Made by a program: the position numbers and the translations under genes
Origin: Amycolatopsis sp. DSM 110486
Lineage (GTDB): Bacteria > Actinomycetota > Actinomycetes > Mycobacteriales > Pseudonocardiaceae
Assembly (NCBI RefSeq): GCF_019468465.1
Contig: NZ_CP080519.1
Location: 2,309,001 to 2,373,000, forward strand
Length of the DNA: 64,000 nucleotides
Direction of reading: 5' to 3'
Notes under the pieces: model-generated
Told to the model about the DNA's origin: nothing
Database searches by the model: none
The model's input: only the letters and a program-made list of their open reading frames with translations
In this document: positions 52,357-60,259 of the stretch, piece by piece
Position numbering within the stretch: position 1 is the stretch's first letter
Layout of the letters: each line of letters starts with the position of its first letter

Positions 52357-54276
52357 TCACTTGGTCATGAACTCGTCCAGGCGCAGCGCCCGGTTCACGA
52401 TGCGGACGTCGCCGATCCAGCCGTGGAACACGTTGTCGATCGCGCCGCCGTACTCGTGGCCGCCGAGCAGCCAGGTGAGACCGAGCGAGGCGATGCCGAT
52501 CGAGTCGGTCGACGGGTTGTCCGCGACCGGCGAGCTTTCGATGTAGGCCTTGGTGTGGTGGCCGTCGTTGACCACGGCGAGGTGCCACCACTGGTCCTCG
52601 GGCATGCCGTGGCTCCAGTTGGTGGTCGGGTAGGTCTGGCTGAGCGGGTAGCAGTTGAACTGCAGTTCACGACCGTTGTTCGTGGTCATGAGCTGGGCCA
52701 CCGGCTCCTTCGGGTCGGTGTTCTTGCCGTGCTTGCCCGCGTCGCCGGCCGCGCCGCGGCGGACCAGCACCGGCATGTTGCCGTTGTTGCCGCCGTCCCA
52801 GTCGCGCGGGATCTTCACGAACGTTTCGATGGTGTAGCCGTGCTTGAACGTCTCGGTGTTCAGCGGCGCCTTCGCGGCGGTGCTGAGGTACGCACCGTGC
52901 AGCGGGTTCTTGCCGCCGACGAAACGCAGGCTGGCGTGGCCCGGCTGGTCGGGGTGGTGGTCGTCGGACCAGGTCAGCGCGTCGGGGACGGTGCCGGCCA
53001 CCGACGCGAGCGTGAGGTCGTTGCCGTGGCCGGACAGGTCGCGCACCTTCTGGCTCGCGGTGACGGCGCTGCCGTTGGCGCCGACGTTGTCGAAACGCCA
53101 GTACGCCAGCGTGCCCGGCACGAGCACCTTGTTCGCCGGCCGCGCCGAGCGCACGGGCACCGGGATGAAGCCGGAGAAGCGCTGCTCGAAGTCGAACGGC
53201 ATCGAAAACAGGTCGACGGAAGTCGTCAGCCGCGACTCCAGCACCTCCATCTTGTTGCGCTTCGCCGGGTCCTTCTCGAGGATCCACGGCGCGATCGTCT
53301 CGACGTCGATCGTGTTGCGCTGCAGGTCGAAGTGGTAGAGGCGCAGCATGCCGCCACCGCTCATGTAGCGGTTCTGGTAGTTCGTGATGTGCAGGTGCAC
53401 GTCGTTGCCGGCGGCGTTCTGCTTCGTCATGCGGCCCGACGGCCAGTAGTGGCCGTTGAGGGTGAGGAAGATCTGGTCGTTGTTCTTGATCAGCTGGTCC
53501 CACACGGTCTGGCCGTAGCCGGTGACCGCCGCGTTGTTCTCGGCGTCGCCCGATTCGTACGGGTACACCTCGTCGCCGTAGGTCGGCGCGACGATCTCGT
53601 GGCAGGTCAGGATCACCGGCAGGTGCGGGTTCTTCTTGATCACGTCGTTGGCCCAGGTGAAGCCCGCGGCCGACGTGCGCCAGTCCATGGCCAGCAGCAG
53701 CCACTCGCGCCCGGCGGCGCGGAAGGTGTGGGCGGTGTTGTAGCCACTGGCGTCCGAGCTGAGGAAGGACTTCTGGTTCTTGAACCGCTGCGGGCCCATC
53801 GTCTGCAGGTACGGCGTGGTGCCGCGCGTGTCGTCACCGGACACGTCGTGGTTGCCGGCGAGCACGCTGTAGGCGACGTTCGCCTTGTCGAGGATCTTGA
53901 ACGTCTGGTCCACGGCCTGGAACGACGTGACGTCGGCGTCCTGCGTCACGTCACCGAGGTGCGCCATGAACACGATGTTGTTGTTCGGCGTGCCGCTGTT
54001 CTCGATCACGTACCGGAACGAGGCTGCCTGCGGCTCCGCGTTGATGCTGTTCTGGCTGCCCCAGTAGAGGTACTGGGTGTCCGGCATCACGGCGACGGTG
54101 AACTGGAGGCTCTCGCCGTCCGGGTTCCATCTGCCGCTGCCTCTGTTTGCGGTGTTCGCGGTGTCGGCCTCGGCCGGCGCGACGCCGAGCGCACCCAGCG
54201 CCGTGGCGCCGACGCCGGCGAGTCCCGCGTTCCGCAGGAAGGACCGTCGGTTCGGGCCCACCTGGTTTTCGCGCAT
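52357..54276 (-). CDS. exported metallophosphoesterase with LamG-type domain
   Basis: A 639-residue exported protein. The N-terminus has a twin-arginine signal NRRSFLRNAGLAGVG. The calcineurin-like phosphoesterase domain (about 55-340) shows MPDTQYL (metal Asp), HLGDVTQDAD (Asp), GNHDVSGDD (Asn-His), a His in ILTCHE and the final GHYWPSGR. A C-terminal concanavalin/LamG domain (about 430-635; LAYWRFDNVG, ETFVKIPRDWDGG, GWIGDVRIVNRAL) would bind a carbohydrate or surface. It may cleave phosphodiesters such as teichoic acids or nucleic acids outside the cell. A terminator-like hairpin separates it from trpF. Confidence 0.9.
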   Translation of the reverse strand: MRENQVGPNRRSFLRNAGLAGVGATALGALGVAPAEADTANTANRGSGRWNPDGESLQFTVAVMPDTQYLYWGSQNSINAEPQAASFRYVIENSGTPNNNIVFMAHLGDVTQDADVTSFQAVDQTFKILDKANVAYSVLAGNHDVSGDDTRGTTPYLQTMGPQRFKNQKSFLSSDASGYNTAHTFRAAGREWLLLAMDWRTSAAGFTWANDVIKKNPHLPVILTCHEIVAPTYGDEVYPYESGDAENNAAVTGYGQTVWDQLIKNNDQIFLTLNGHYWPSGRMTKQNAAGNDVHLHITNYQNRYMSGGGMLRLYHFDLQRNTIDVETIAPWILEKDPAKRNKMEVLESRLTTSVDLFSMPFDFEQRFSGFIPVPVRSARPANKVLVPGTLAYWRFDNVGANGSAVTASQKVRDLSGHGNDLTLASVAGTVPDALTWSDDHHPDQPGHASLRFVGGKNPLHGAYLSTAAKAPLNTETFKHGYTIETFVKIPRDWDGGNNGNMPVLVRRGAAGDAGKHGKNTDPKEPVAQLMTTNNGRELQFNCYPLSQTYPTTNWSHGMPEDQWWHLAVVNDGHHTKAYIESSPVADNPSTDSIGIASLGLTWLLGGHEYGGAIDNVFHGWIGDVRIVNRALRLDEFMTK

Positions 54277-54566
54277 GGTCTACCTCATTCAGGTTTCCAG
54301 GGAGACTTCTCGAGCGCCCCGAACGCTATTCACGGCTGTTTGAGCCAACGCGAACACCACGTGGCCTGCTCACGTCGGCTCCCTTACGTCGCGCGCCCTT
54401 GAGACGCAGGTCACGGCCGGTGAGCCTGAGGGGCAACGGCGCTGCCCTTCCGTTTTCGACAATTCCTGTCTCGTCCGGGGGCATTTCCCTCCGGTTGTCA
54501 CGAATCGCGACTGTGCGTGGTCTACCGGGTACTCGCTTCGCTTGCTTCGGCGGAAGGAACCCTCTC

Positions 54567-55187
54567 GTGCCGGCGTCCGTGTCCTGGCTGCTGACGGCCG
54601 CGTTCGCCGCGCTGGCGTGGGCGCCACTCGCGAACCTTCGGCGTGGGGTTGCCGCTTTGCCGGCGGACGCTGCCGAGCGTCGCGAGTCTCCAGTGGATGT
54701 CCACCGTGGCCAGGCACCACTCTCCGCGGGTTCATCGTTGCCCACCAACGCCGCGTTGCCCGCCAACGCCCCACCGCCGCTCCGGGTGCCGACCCGTGCC
54801 GACTCCGTGGCCGAACTCGTCCTCTGCGCCGCGATGATCGCCATGGCCTCCCCCGTCGGCGCCCCCATCCCCGCCGCCGGCTGGCAGGCCGTGCTCCTGC
54901 TCACACTCGGCTGGTCCCTCACGACCCGGCATCTGCACCACGTCGCAACCACCGCGACGATGCTGTTCATGCTCACCGCCATGCCGCACTCCGGCGACCA
55001 CGGCCCGTGGCTCACGATGCCCGCGATGGGCCACGGCTGGTGGACACCCATCACCTTCGCCGCGGCCGCGTGGGTCCTCCTCGAAGCCGCCTACTCGGTC
55101 CCGTCGTGGCACATGGACCCGACCCGCGCGTTGTCGCGGACGGGCATGAGCCTCGGAATGGCTTGCGCGCTGGTCGCCTCGGCCTGA
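54567..55187 (+). CDS. DUF5134-like membrane protein
   Basis: A 206-residue membrane protein with one helix near the start (WLLTAAFAALAWAPLANL), an Ala/Pro-rich cytoplasmic or external stretch (about 25-75) and four helices in the second half. The later helices are rich in Met and His (HHVATTATMLFMLTAMPHSGDH, then MPAMGHGWW), as in actinobacterial DUF5134 proteins, which may relate to metal binding. GTG 54567 follows GGAAGGA by about 8 bases. The open frame upstream lies in a region with no start site. Function unknown. Confidence 0.7.
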   Translation: MPASVSWLLTAAFAALAWAPLANLRRGVAALPADAAERRESPVDVHRGQAPLSAGSSLPTNAALPANAPPPLRVPTRADSVAELVLCAAMIAMASPVGAPIPAAGWQAVLLLTLGWSLTTRHLHHVATTATMLFMLTAMPHSGDHGPWLTMPAMGHGWWTPITFAAAAWVLLEAAYSVPSWHMDPTRALSRTGMSLGMACALVASA

Positions 55188-55592
55188 GCCGGCAATCTCG
55201 GCGGAAACCTGTTCCTGTGCCAGTAATGTGAGCGGTCGTGCTCTCCACGACTCGACGGCTGACCGCGCAGTGGACCGCCCACCCCGTCCGGCGGAGGCAT
55301 GATGGCCGCCAAGGCCCTCGCGATCGCCGTGACCCCACAATGGACAGCTTCGCGGACCTCGAAGCGCAACGCCGTGCCGGTCAGTACTGCGGCGTGACGG
55401 AACAGTTCGAGGCCTTCTGGTCACCTTCCGTCGACGTTTCCTGACCCGCGGCACCGCCTCGACCGCACCGGGAGTTTCCGCACAGTTTCGGCGCCTGCAT
55501 TTCCGCGACCATTCGATGCTACGATCACAATCGATCGCCACATTCGTGCGCCTGGTCACGGTCAGCATGCACGCCAATTTCAAGGAGCACTC
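55188..55592. other. intergenic region before lsr2
   Basis: 405 bases without a gene I can support. A short frame at 55340-55444 would encode 34 residues (starting MDSFADLEAQRR) but lacks a ribosome binding site. TACGAT at 55520-55525 is a possible -10 for lsr2, with a leader of about 60 bases. A stretch near 55500-55560 is relatively AT-rich, as expected for an Lsr2-autoregulated promoter. Confidence 0.45.
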
Positions 55593-56003
55593 ATGGCCCA
55601 GAAGGTTCTCGTCGAAATGCTGGACGACATCGACGGCAGCCCGGCCACCCAGACAGTCCCCTTCGGACTCGACGGTGTCAGCTACGAGATCGACCTGTCC
55701 GACGACAACGCCGCCGCCCTGCGCGACGAGCTCGCGCGCTACATCGGCGTGGGCCGCAAGACCGGCGGCCGCAAGGTGCGCGTCGCCGCCGGGCAGCCGA
55801 CCGCGGCCACCCCGGCCGACCGCGAGCGCTCGCGCACGATCCGCGCGTGGGCCAACGAAAACGGCTACCAGATCTCCGAGCGCGGCCGCATCCCGTCCGA
55901 CGTCGTGAACGCCTACGAGCAGGCCGAGCTCGAAGCCGCCAAGCCCTCCGCGCCGGCCCGCAAGCGCCCGGCGCGCAAGAAGGTCGCCGCCGCCAAGAAG
56001 TAG
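55593..56003 (+). CDS. lsr2: Lsr2 nucleoid-associated protein
   Basis: A 136-residue histone-like protein that bridges AT-rich DNA and silences horizontally acquired genes. The N-terminal oligomerisation domain (about 1-60) reads MAQKVLVEMLDDIDG and GLDGVSYEIDLSDDNAAALRDELARYI. The C-terminal DNA-binding domain has the AT-hook-like RGR at 97-99 within RTIRAWANENGYQISERGRIPSDVVNAY. A basic lysine/arginine/alanine tail (122-136, KRPARKKVAAAKK) extends about 20 residues beyond the mycobacterial protein. AAGGAG precedes the ATG. A strong terminator follows. Confidence 0.96.
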   Translation: MAQKVLVEMLDDIDGSPATQTVPFGLDGVSYEIDLSDDNAAALRDELARYIGVGRKTGGRKVRVAAGQPTAATPADRERSRTIRAWANENGYQISERGRIPSDVVNAYEQAELEAAKPSAPARKRPARKKVAAAKK

Positions 56004-56026
56004 CACCGCGAGCCTGCTGACCGAGC

Positions 56027-56072
56027 TGCCGGCTCGTTGACAACGGACCCCCCGTTCGTCAACGAACCGGCA
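56027..56072 (+). terminator. terminator after lsr2
   Basis: Arms 56027-56046 and 56052-56072 pair over about 19 positions with one C/T difference and one bulged base. The loop is ACCCC. The stem lies 24 bases after the lsr2 stop and also faces the end of the carbonic anhydrase gene. Confidence 0.75.
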
Positions 56073-56098
56073 TCAGCCGGTCCACAGTGGATGGTCGC

Positions 56099-56608
56099 CT
56101 ACGGCCCGACGACGGTTTCCACCAAACCGGTACCGACGTCGTAAACAAGACCCGACACCAGATACCCGGGCAGGCGCGGCTCGGCCCTCAGCAACGCCAC
56201 GTCCCGAGCCACCGCCGCTCGCGGATCCGCCACGTCGGGCAGCTCGGCCTCAGGCGACCCGAAGTACGGAGCCAGCAGGTCGGGCCGGTCTCGGATCAGG
56301 GTGATGCCGCAGCCGGTGTGCTGCAGCACGACGACGTTCCACCCACCGGGACCCGCCCCCGCGGCCGCGGCCAGGTGCTGCAACATCACCAGCTGCTCGA
56401 TCGTGTCCGGCGTGACGCGTCCGCCGACGTTGCGCAGCACCCCGATCTCCCCCGGCTCCGTGCCGAGCACGACAGCGGGGTCGACCCGCGGGTCGAAACA
56501 GCTGATGACGCTCGTCAGCAGGCTCGGCCGCATGATCAACGTGGGATCGAACCGCGTCTCGGCGAACTTCCGGTTCCGCTCGACGAAAGTGTCCACGACT
56601 TCAGCCAT
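56099..56608 (-). CDS. beta-carbonic anhydrase
   Basis: A 169-residue zinc enzyme interconverting CO2 and bicarbonate. The zinc ligands are Cys37, His97 and Cys100 (ISCFDPRVD, VLQHTGCG), and the Asp39-Arg41 dyad is present. VLRNVGGRVTPDTIEQL is the conserved helix that follows the first ligand. The short form with a single domain is common in actinobacteria. ATG 56608 follows CGGAG with 7 bases spacing and overlaps the upstream gene stop by one base. Its coupling to two reductase-like genes is curious, with no obvious metabolic link. Confidence 0.92.
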   Translation of the reverse strand: MAEVVDTFVERNRKFAETRFDPTLIMRPSLLTSVISCFDPRVDPAVVLGTEPGEIGVLRNVGGRVTPDTIEQLVMLQHLAAAAGAGPGGWNVVVLQHTGCGITLIRDRPDLLAPYFGSPEAELPDVADPRAAVARDVALLRAEPRLPGYLVSGLVYDVGTGLVETVVGP

Positions 56609-57504
56609 CACTCGACTCCGTTCAGCAGGGCGGCGTGTTTGCGGGCGAACTCGGCGACGGACATCGGCCGCCGCCCGGTGAGCTTTTCGATGGTGTCGTC
56701 GGCGCCGCCGAGCCGTCCGGCGCGGTAGTCGATCATGATTCCGCGAATCGACCCGACCAGGTAATCGGGCACGCCGAACGCGGCAATCGTGGCGACGAAC
56801 TCGTCCAGGTCGCAGTCTTCGTAGACGATCTCCCGGCCCAGCGCGTCGGACAGCTCGGCCGCCATCTTCGCCTGGCCGAGCTCAGCCGGGCCGGACAGCG
56901 GGATCGTCCGACCGATGTGGACGCCCGGCTCCTTCAGCAGCGCGGCGATCGCGCGCCCCAGGTCCTCGGTGCCGACGATCGACGACGTGCCCACACCCGC
57001 AGGCATCCACAGCTTCCCCTTGCGCAGGTTCGGCAGGATCCACGGGTAGAGGAACCATTCGAGGAACATCGTCGGGCGCAGGTGGACGACGTCCACACCG
57101 GACCAGGTGAACACTTCCTGCGACAGGAACGTCTCCCGCGTCGAGATCCCCGTGGACTCGCGGCTGGTGTTGCGCTGCGAGAGGTTGAGGACGGCCGAGC
57201 CGCCGGTTTCCTTCACCGCCTGGACAAAGTTGACCGTCGCCTGGATCAGGCCCGGCCGCATCGGGTGGACGAAATACGCGGCGTCCGTGCCCTCGAGCGC
57301 CGACCGCAGCGTGGTGATGTCCTGGAAGTCACCGACGACGACCTCCGCCCCCTGGTCGGCCAGCGCCCGCGCGCGGTCGTCGAGCGTGCGCACCATCGCC
57401 CGCACGGTCAGCCCCAGCACCATGGCCTCGCGGACGGCGGCCCCTCCAGTGCCACCGGCCGCTCCCGTGACGAGCACTCTTCTGTCTGAAGTGGACACAG
57501 TCAC
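56608..57504 (-). CDS. NmrA-like NAD(P)-binding protein
   Basis: A 298-residue atypical short-chain dehydrogenase. The nucleotide loop is VLVTGAAGGTGGAAV (residues 10-24). The NmrA/HSCARG-type pattern continues with VVVGDFQDITTLRSALEGTDAAYFVHP, and VVHLRPTMFLEWFLYPWI; no Tyr-x3-Lys active pair is visible, as in NmrA-group proteins that act as redox sensors or reduce azo/quinone substrates. GTG 57504 overlaps the upstream SDR stop (GTGA). With the SDR and carbonic anhydrase it forms a three-gene operon divergent from the HxlR regulator. Confidence 0.87.
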   Translation of the reverse strand: MTVSTSDRRVLVTGAAGGTGGAAVREAMVLGLTVRAMVRTLDDRARALADQGAEVVVGDFQDITTLRSALEGTDAAYFVHPMRPGLIQATVNFVQAVKETGGSAVLNLSQRNTSRESTGISTRETFLSQEVFTWSGVDVVHLRPTMFLEWFLYPWILPNLRKGKLWMPAGVGTSSIVGTEDLGRAIAALLKEPGVHIGRTIPLSGPAELGQAKMAAELSDALGREIVYEDCDLDEFVATIAAFGVPDYLVGSIRGIMIDYRAGRLGGADDTIEKLTGRRPMSVAEFARKHAALLNGVE

Positions 57505-58205
57505 CTACCGGCCAGCGCCGGGTAGAGCGCCGTGACGTCGGCCGCGAGTCCGGCGTGGACCTTCTTCGTCATGTCGTCGACCAGAACCTCGTGCTCGCCG
57601 GCTTCGAGGGCGTCGAAGATCGCGCTGACGACGTCGGCAGGCTTGTTCATGCCGCCGGTGTCGTTGCCGGCCTGCATCGGAGTGTCGGTCGGGCCGAAGA
57701 AGGCCCCGAGGACCTGCACGCCGTCGGGCGCGAGTTCGAGCCGCAGGGCGTTGGTGGCCATCCACAGCCCGGCCTTGGAAACGCTGTGCGCCTTGCCGAT
57801 GGCGAACCAGCTCAGCACCGACCCCACATTGAGCAGCGCGCCCTTTGCCGTCCGCAGCGCCGGCGCCAGCTCGCGGGTCAGGACGAGCGGGCCCAGCAGG
57901 TTGGCCTCGAACACCTCCTCGATCTCCTCGATCGGGGCGGTCAACAGGTCGCTGTGCGGGAAGATCGCCGCGTTGTTGACGAGGATCGTGGTGTCGCCCA
58001 GCTTCGCCGCGGCCGTCGCGATCGAGTCCCGGTCGGTCAGATCCAGGTCGACGGTCACGACCCGCTCGTCACCCCACTCTTTCTCCTTGCGGGCAGCCGC
58101 ATACACCCGAGCCGCACCCCGATCCAGCGCGGCCTGGACGAACGCGGACCCGAGCCCACCGTTCGCACCCGTCACGCACACCGTCGCGTTCTGCAGAGCA
58201 GTCAT
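57501..58205 (-). CDS. short-chain dehydrogenase-like protein with altered catalytic site
   Basis: A 234-residue SDR fold. The cofactor loop VTGANGGLGSAFVQAAL (residues 12-28), NNAAIF and the GSVLSW Ser are normal. The catalytic Tyr of the YxxxK motif is His: the sequence is AHSVSKAG (codon CAC where TAC is expected), while the Lys is kept. The protein may be inactive, use a different mechanism, or bind NAD(P) only. GAAGGGGA precedes ATG 58205; the frame is open upstream. It is the first gene of the operon opposite the HxlR gene, which probably controls it. Confidence 0.88.
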   Translation of the reverse strand: MTALQNATVCVTGANGGLGSAFVQAALDRGAARVYAAARKEKEWGDERVVTVDLDLTDRDSIATAAAKLGDTTILVNNAAIFPHSDLLTAPIEEIEEVFEANLLGPLVLTRELAPALRTAKGALLNVGSVLSWFAIGKAHSVSKAGLWMATNALRLELAPDGVQVLGAFFGPTDTPMQAGNDTGGMNKPADVVSAIFDALEAGEHEVLVDDMTKKVHAGLAADVTALYPALAGR

Positions 58206-58325
58206 CGTTGGTTCCCCTTCAGGTTCCGTGGCCCCTTCTTGGTCACGCCGAGGACGGTAATCCGGTCGCTTCATTTTTGCAAGTACAGTCCTTTTGGAGA
58301 AGTCTAGTCTCAGTTCGGGACGGTG

Positions 58326-58331
58326 CTACAC
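58326..58331 (+). promoter_or_regulatory. probable -10 of a leaderless hxlR-type gene
   Basis: TACACT lies 8 bases before the ATG at 58339 and no ribosome binding site is present, suggesting transcription from the start codon. The 133-base divergent region is AT-richer than its flanks and contains the likely operator for both directions. Confidence 0.4.
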
Positions 58332-58338
58332 TTAACAC

Positions 58339-58992
58339 ATGAAACGGCGTGATTTCGGGCAGTACTGCGGCCTCGCACGAGCCCTGGAGCTCGTCGGCGA
58401 ACGCTGGGGGTTGCTGATCATCCGCGACCTGGCCATCCACCCGCGCCGCTACACCGATCTCCTCGACGGCCTGCCCGGCATCCCGTCCAACGTGCTGGCC
58501 ACGCGCTTGAAAGAGTTCGAACAGTCCGGCATCGTCGAACGCCAGATCGCGCCCGCGCCCCGCCGCGGCGTCGTCTACGCCCTCACCCCACTCGGCCAGG
58601 AACTCGAACCGGCCATCCACGCCCTCGGCCGCTGGGGCACAACCCAACTCGGCGAACCCCGCCCCGGCGAGATCGTCACCCCCGAATCCCTGGCCATGTC
58701 ACTCCGCGCCGCCTTCGACCCCTCCGGCGCCACCGACGTCACCGCGACCTGGGAAATCCACACCCCCGACTTCGCCGTCCACGCCGTCGTCACCAACGGC
58801 AAACTCGACGCCGGCGTCGGCCCCGCTCCCTCCGGTGCGGACCTCGTGATCACCCTCCAGCCCGAGGACCTCCCGTCCTACCTGGAGCTGGTGCAGGCCA
58901 TCAAGTGCGGCCTGGTGAAGATCTCGGGGCCCCGCAAGCTTCTGGACACGTTTACCCGCGTGTTCGCCAGCCGTGGCCCTTCGACTCCCTAG
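58339..58992 (+). CDS. HxlR family regulator with SCP2-like C-terminal domain
   Basis: A 217-residue winged-helix regulator. The HxlR part (about 8-100) is CGLARALELVGERWGLLIIRDLAIHPRRYTDLLDGLPGIPSNVLATRLKEFEQSGIV and VYALTPLGQELEPAI. The second half (about 115-212) is not part of standard HxlR proteins and resembles a sterol-carrier/SCP2-type ligand fold (ATWEIHTPDFAVHAVVTNGKLDAGVG, ADLVITLQPEDLPSYLELVQ). A lipophilic inducer would fit. It is divergent from the SDR operon, its likely target. Confidence 0.88.
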   Translation: MKRRDFGQYCGLARALELVGERWGLLIIRDLAIHPRRYTDLLDGLPGIPSNVLATRLKEFEQSGIVERQIAPAPRRGVVYALTPLGQELEPAIHALGRWGTTQLGEPRPGEIVTPESLAMSLRAAFDPSGATDVTATWEIHTPDFAVHAVVTNGKLDAGVGPAPSGADLVITLQPEDLPSYLELVQAIKCGLVKISGPRKLLDTFTRVFASRGPSTP

Positions 58993-59686
58993 GGTGGATC
59001 TCACTTCACTGGGCCCGCGGGCGGCATACTTCCCTGGCTCCGCCCCGATTTACCGGCCGTCCTTCGTGGCCACAGTGGACACTCGCGCGCACACTGTTCC
59101 TGAGTTCTTTCGACCCGATTTGGAACATGGCGAAGCGGCCGACTGCGACGACGACTGCTTCTGCGTATGGGAGAACGACGGCGCCACCGGACGACGGAAA
59201 TCGGGTGCCTCTGGAAAACAGCAACTACCAGGGGCCAGTCGCTGAACGACGCGACCCCGGGATCGGCCTCGACCTCCACCACCGCCTCGGGCTGCACCGG
59301 CAGATATTGCGTGCGCCGCGGCCGAACCCACCGACCGACGTGTACGCCACGGGCTCGCCGGTGGGCAATCTGTGCGCCCAGCCGCGACGTCAGCGGCAGC
59401 GACAGCCCGATCTGCCGCCACCCACCGGCGCTGCGTTTGCCAGCTTTGAGCGGCGACGGCCGCGGGACCTCACAGTCGTCGATCTTGCCGCTGAGCACAC
59501 TCCAAACCTGGCGCGCCAGCAGCAAAGTTCGGCTGATGGCATCTGAGGAGCGCTAGCTCGCAGGAGAGATCGGCTGGTGGGCTGAGCCCGAGAGCCCGGC
59601 TGGCCGTCAAAGCCTGTGCGAGGCGTAACGGGGTGAGCTCTACGCTCGATATAGGGCAACCTGATCGATCCGCTGGGGAGAAAGAT
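58993..59686. other. 694-base region without an intact gene
   Basis: Frames here are short and have no starts with ribosome sites, and the sequence has a lower coding bias than its neighbours. A stretch on the minus strand near 59255-59330 may be a DNA ligase remnant (separate entry). Upstream of 59687 a GGGGAG ribosome site belongs to the next gene. I see no RNA gene or hairpin of note. Confidence 0.5.
59255..59330 (-). pseudogene. possible remnant of an ATP-dependent DNA ligase C-terminus
   Basis: In one minus-strand frame the peptide GRWVRPRRTQYLPVQPEA, followed by VVEVEADPG, resembles the end of the OB-fold domain of actinobacterial LigC/LigD-type ligases (pattern Y-x-P-V-x-P-x-x-V-V-E-V-x-A-D). 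Nothing upstream in this frame resembles the nucleotidyltransferase domain, so at most a scrap remains. The match is by memory of the family only. Confidence 0.3.
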
Positions 59687-59953
59687 ATGGGATCTGACCC
59701 GAAGATCGTCTCGCGGTACACCCGCCCGGAAGTGGGCGACCCGGAGACCCGCGCACGCGACCTCGGGGAGCTGGTGGCCGAGCGCTTCAAGTGGGCACAG
59801 CTCGCCGTGGTTCCCGGGCAGTTCAACGGCTGGGACGTCGCCGTGCGCATCGACGGTTCGTACTCGAGCCTAGAGGCCGCGATGGCGGCAATGGAGCACC
59901 TTGCACACCGTGCGGCGAAGGTGGACTACCTCGACGGAGACGACGCCCAGTAG
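59687..59953 (+). CDS. small conserved-looking hypothetical protein
   Basis: An 88-residue acidic protein, MGSDPKIVSRYTRPEVGDPE at the start and LEAAMAAMEHLAHRAAKV near the end. A strand-rich middle (AQLAVVPGQFNGWDVAVRIDG) precedes the helix, so a small alpha/beta fold is likely. GGGGAG at 59675-59680 is 6 bases before the ATG. There is no signal peptide. I do not recognise the family. Its intact frame contrasts with the decayed sequence on both sides. Confidence 0.6.
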   Translation: MGSDPKIVSRYTRPEVGDPETRARDLGELVAERFKWAQLAVVPGQFNGWDVAVRIDGSYSSLEAAMAAMEHLAHRAAKVDYLDGDDAQ

Positions 59954-60047
59954 TCACGCGACACAAAAAGCCGCAACCGTGCAAGGTGTCGTGCGGTCGA
60001 CGCACCACGCTCCGCCGCACGCTCACCTTCGTTGATCACTGTGGACC

Positions 60048-60231
60048 CGCCCCGCGGGCGCGGTGCGACTGAGTGCCCCGCCGTCGCCCGGCCTGCGACG
60101 ATCGGCGCGAGATTGAGCCCCGCCGTCCCAAGCGCCTCATCGGTGTCCTTGTCTGCCACGCAAAAGGAGTAACCGGCTCCTGAGTCGAGGCGTCCGATCT
60201 GTCGCTCGATGCCACGCGCACCTCCGTCCAC
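60048..60231 (-). pseudogene. remnant of a GNAT N-acetyltransferase
   Basis: A minus-strand frame reads IGRLDSGAGYSFCVADKDTDEALGTAG then APIVAGRATAGHSVAPRPRG, matching the beta-2 to beta-4 region of RimJ/RimL-type acetyltransferases (YSF-V-D--T-EALG-AGL ... GRATAGYWVAP-ARG). After RPRGG the frame departs from the family, so the acetyl-CoA loop and the C-terminal half are missing. It lies 29 bases beyond the end of the DUF402 gene. Confidence 0.55.
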
Positions 60232-60259
60232 ACGAGGGAGGACCGGACCTCCTCTGGCG

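Noticed and set aside
55238..55444. Short plus-strand frame before lsr2
   Set aside because: No ribosome binding site and no conserved pattern; could be a 34-residue peptide at best.
57501..58205. Functional catalytic dyad in the SDR through another nearby Tyr
   Set aside because: No Tyr occurs at the YxxxK spacing; the Lys is preceded by His at the expected position.
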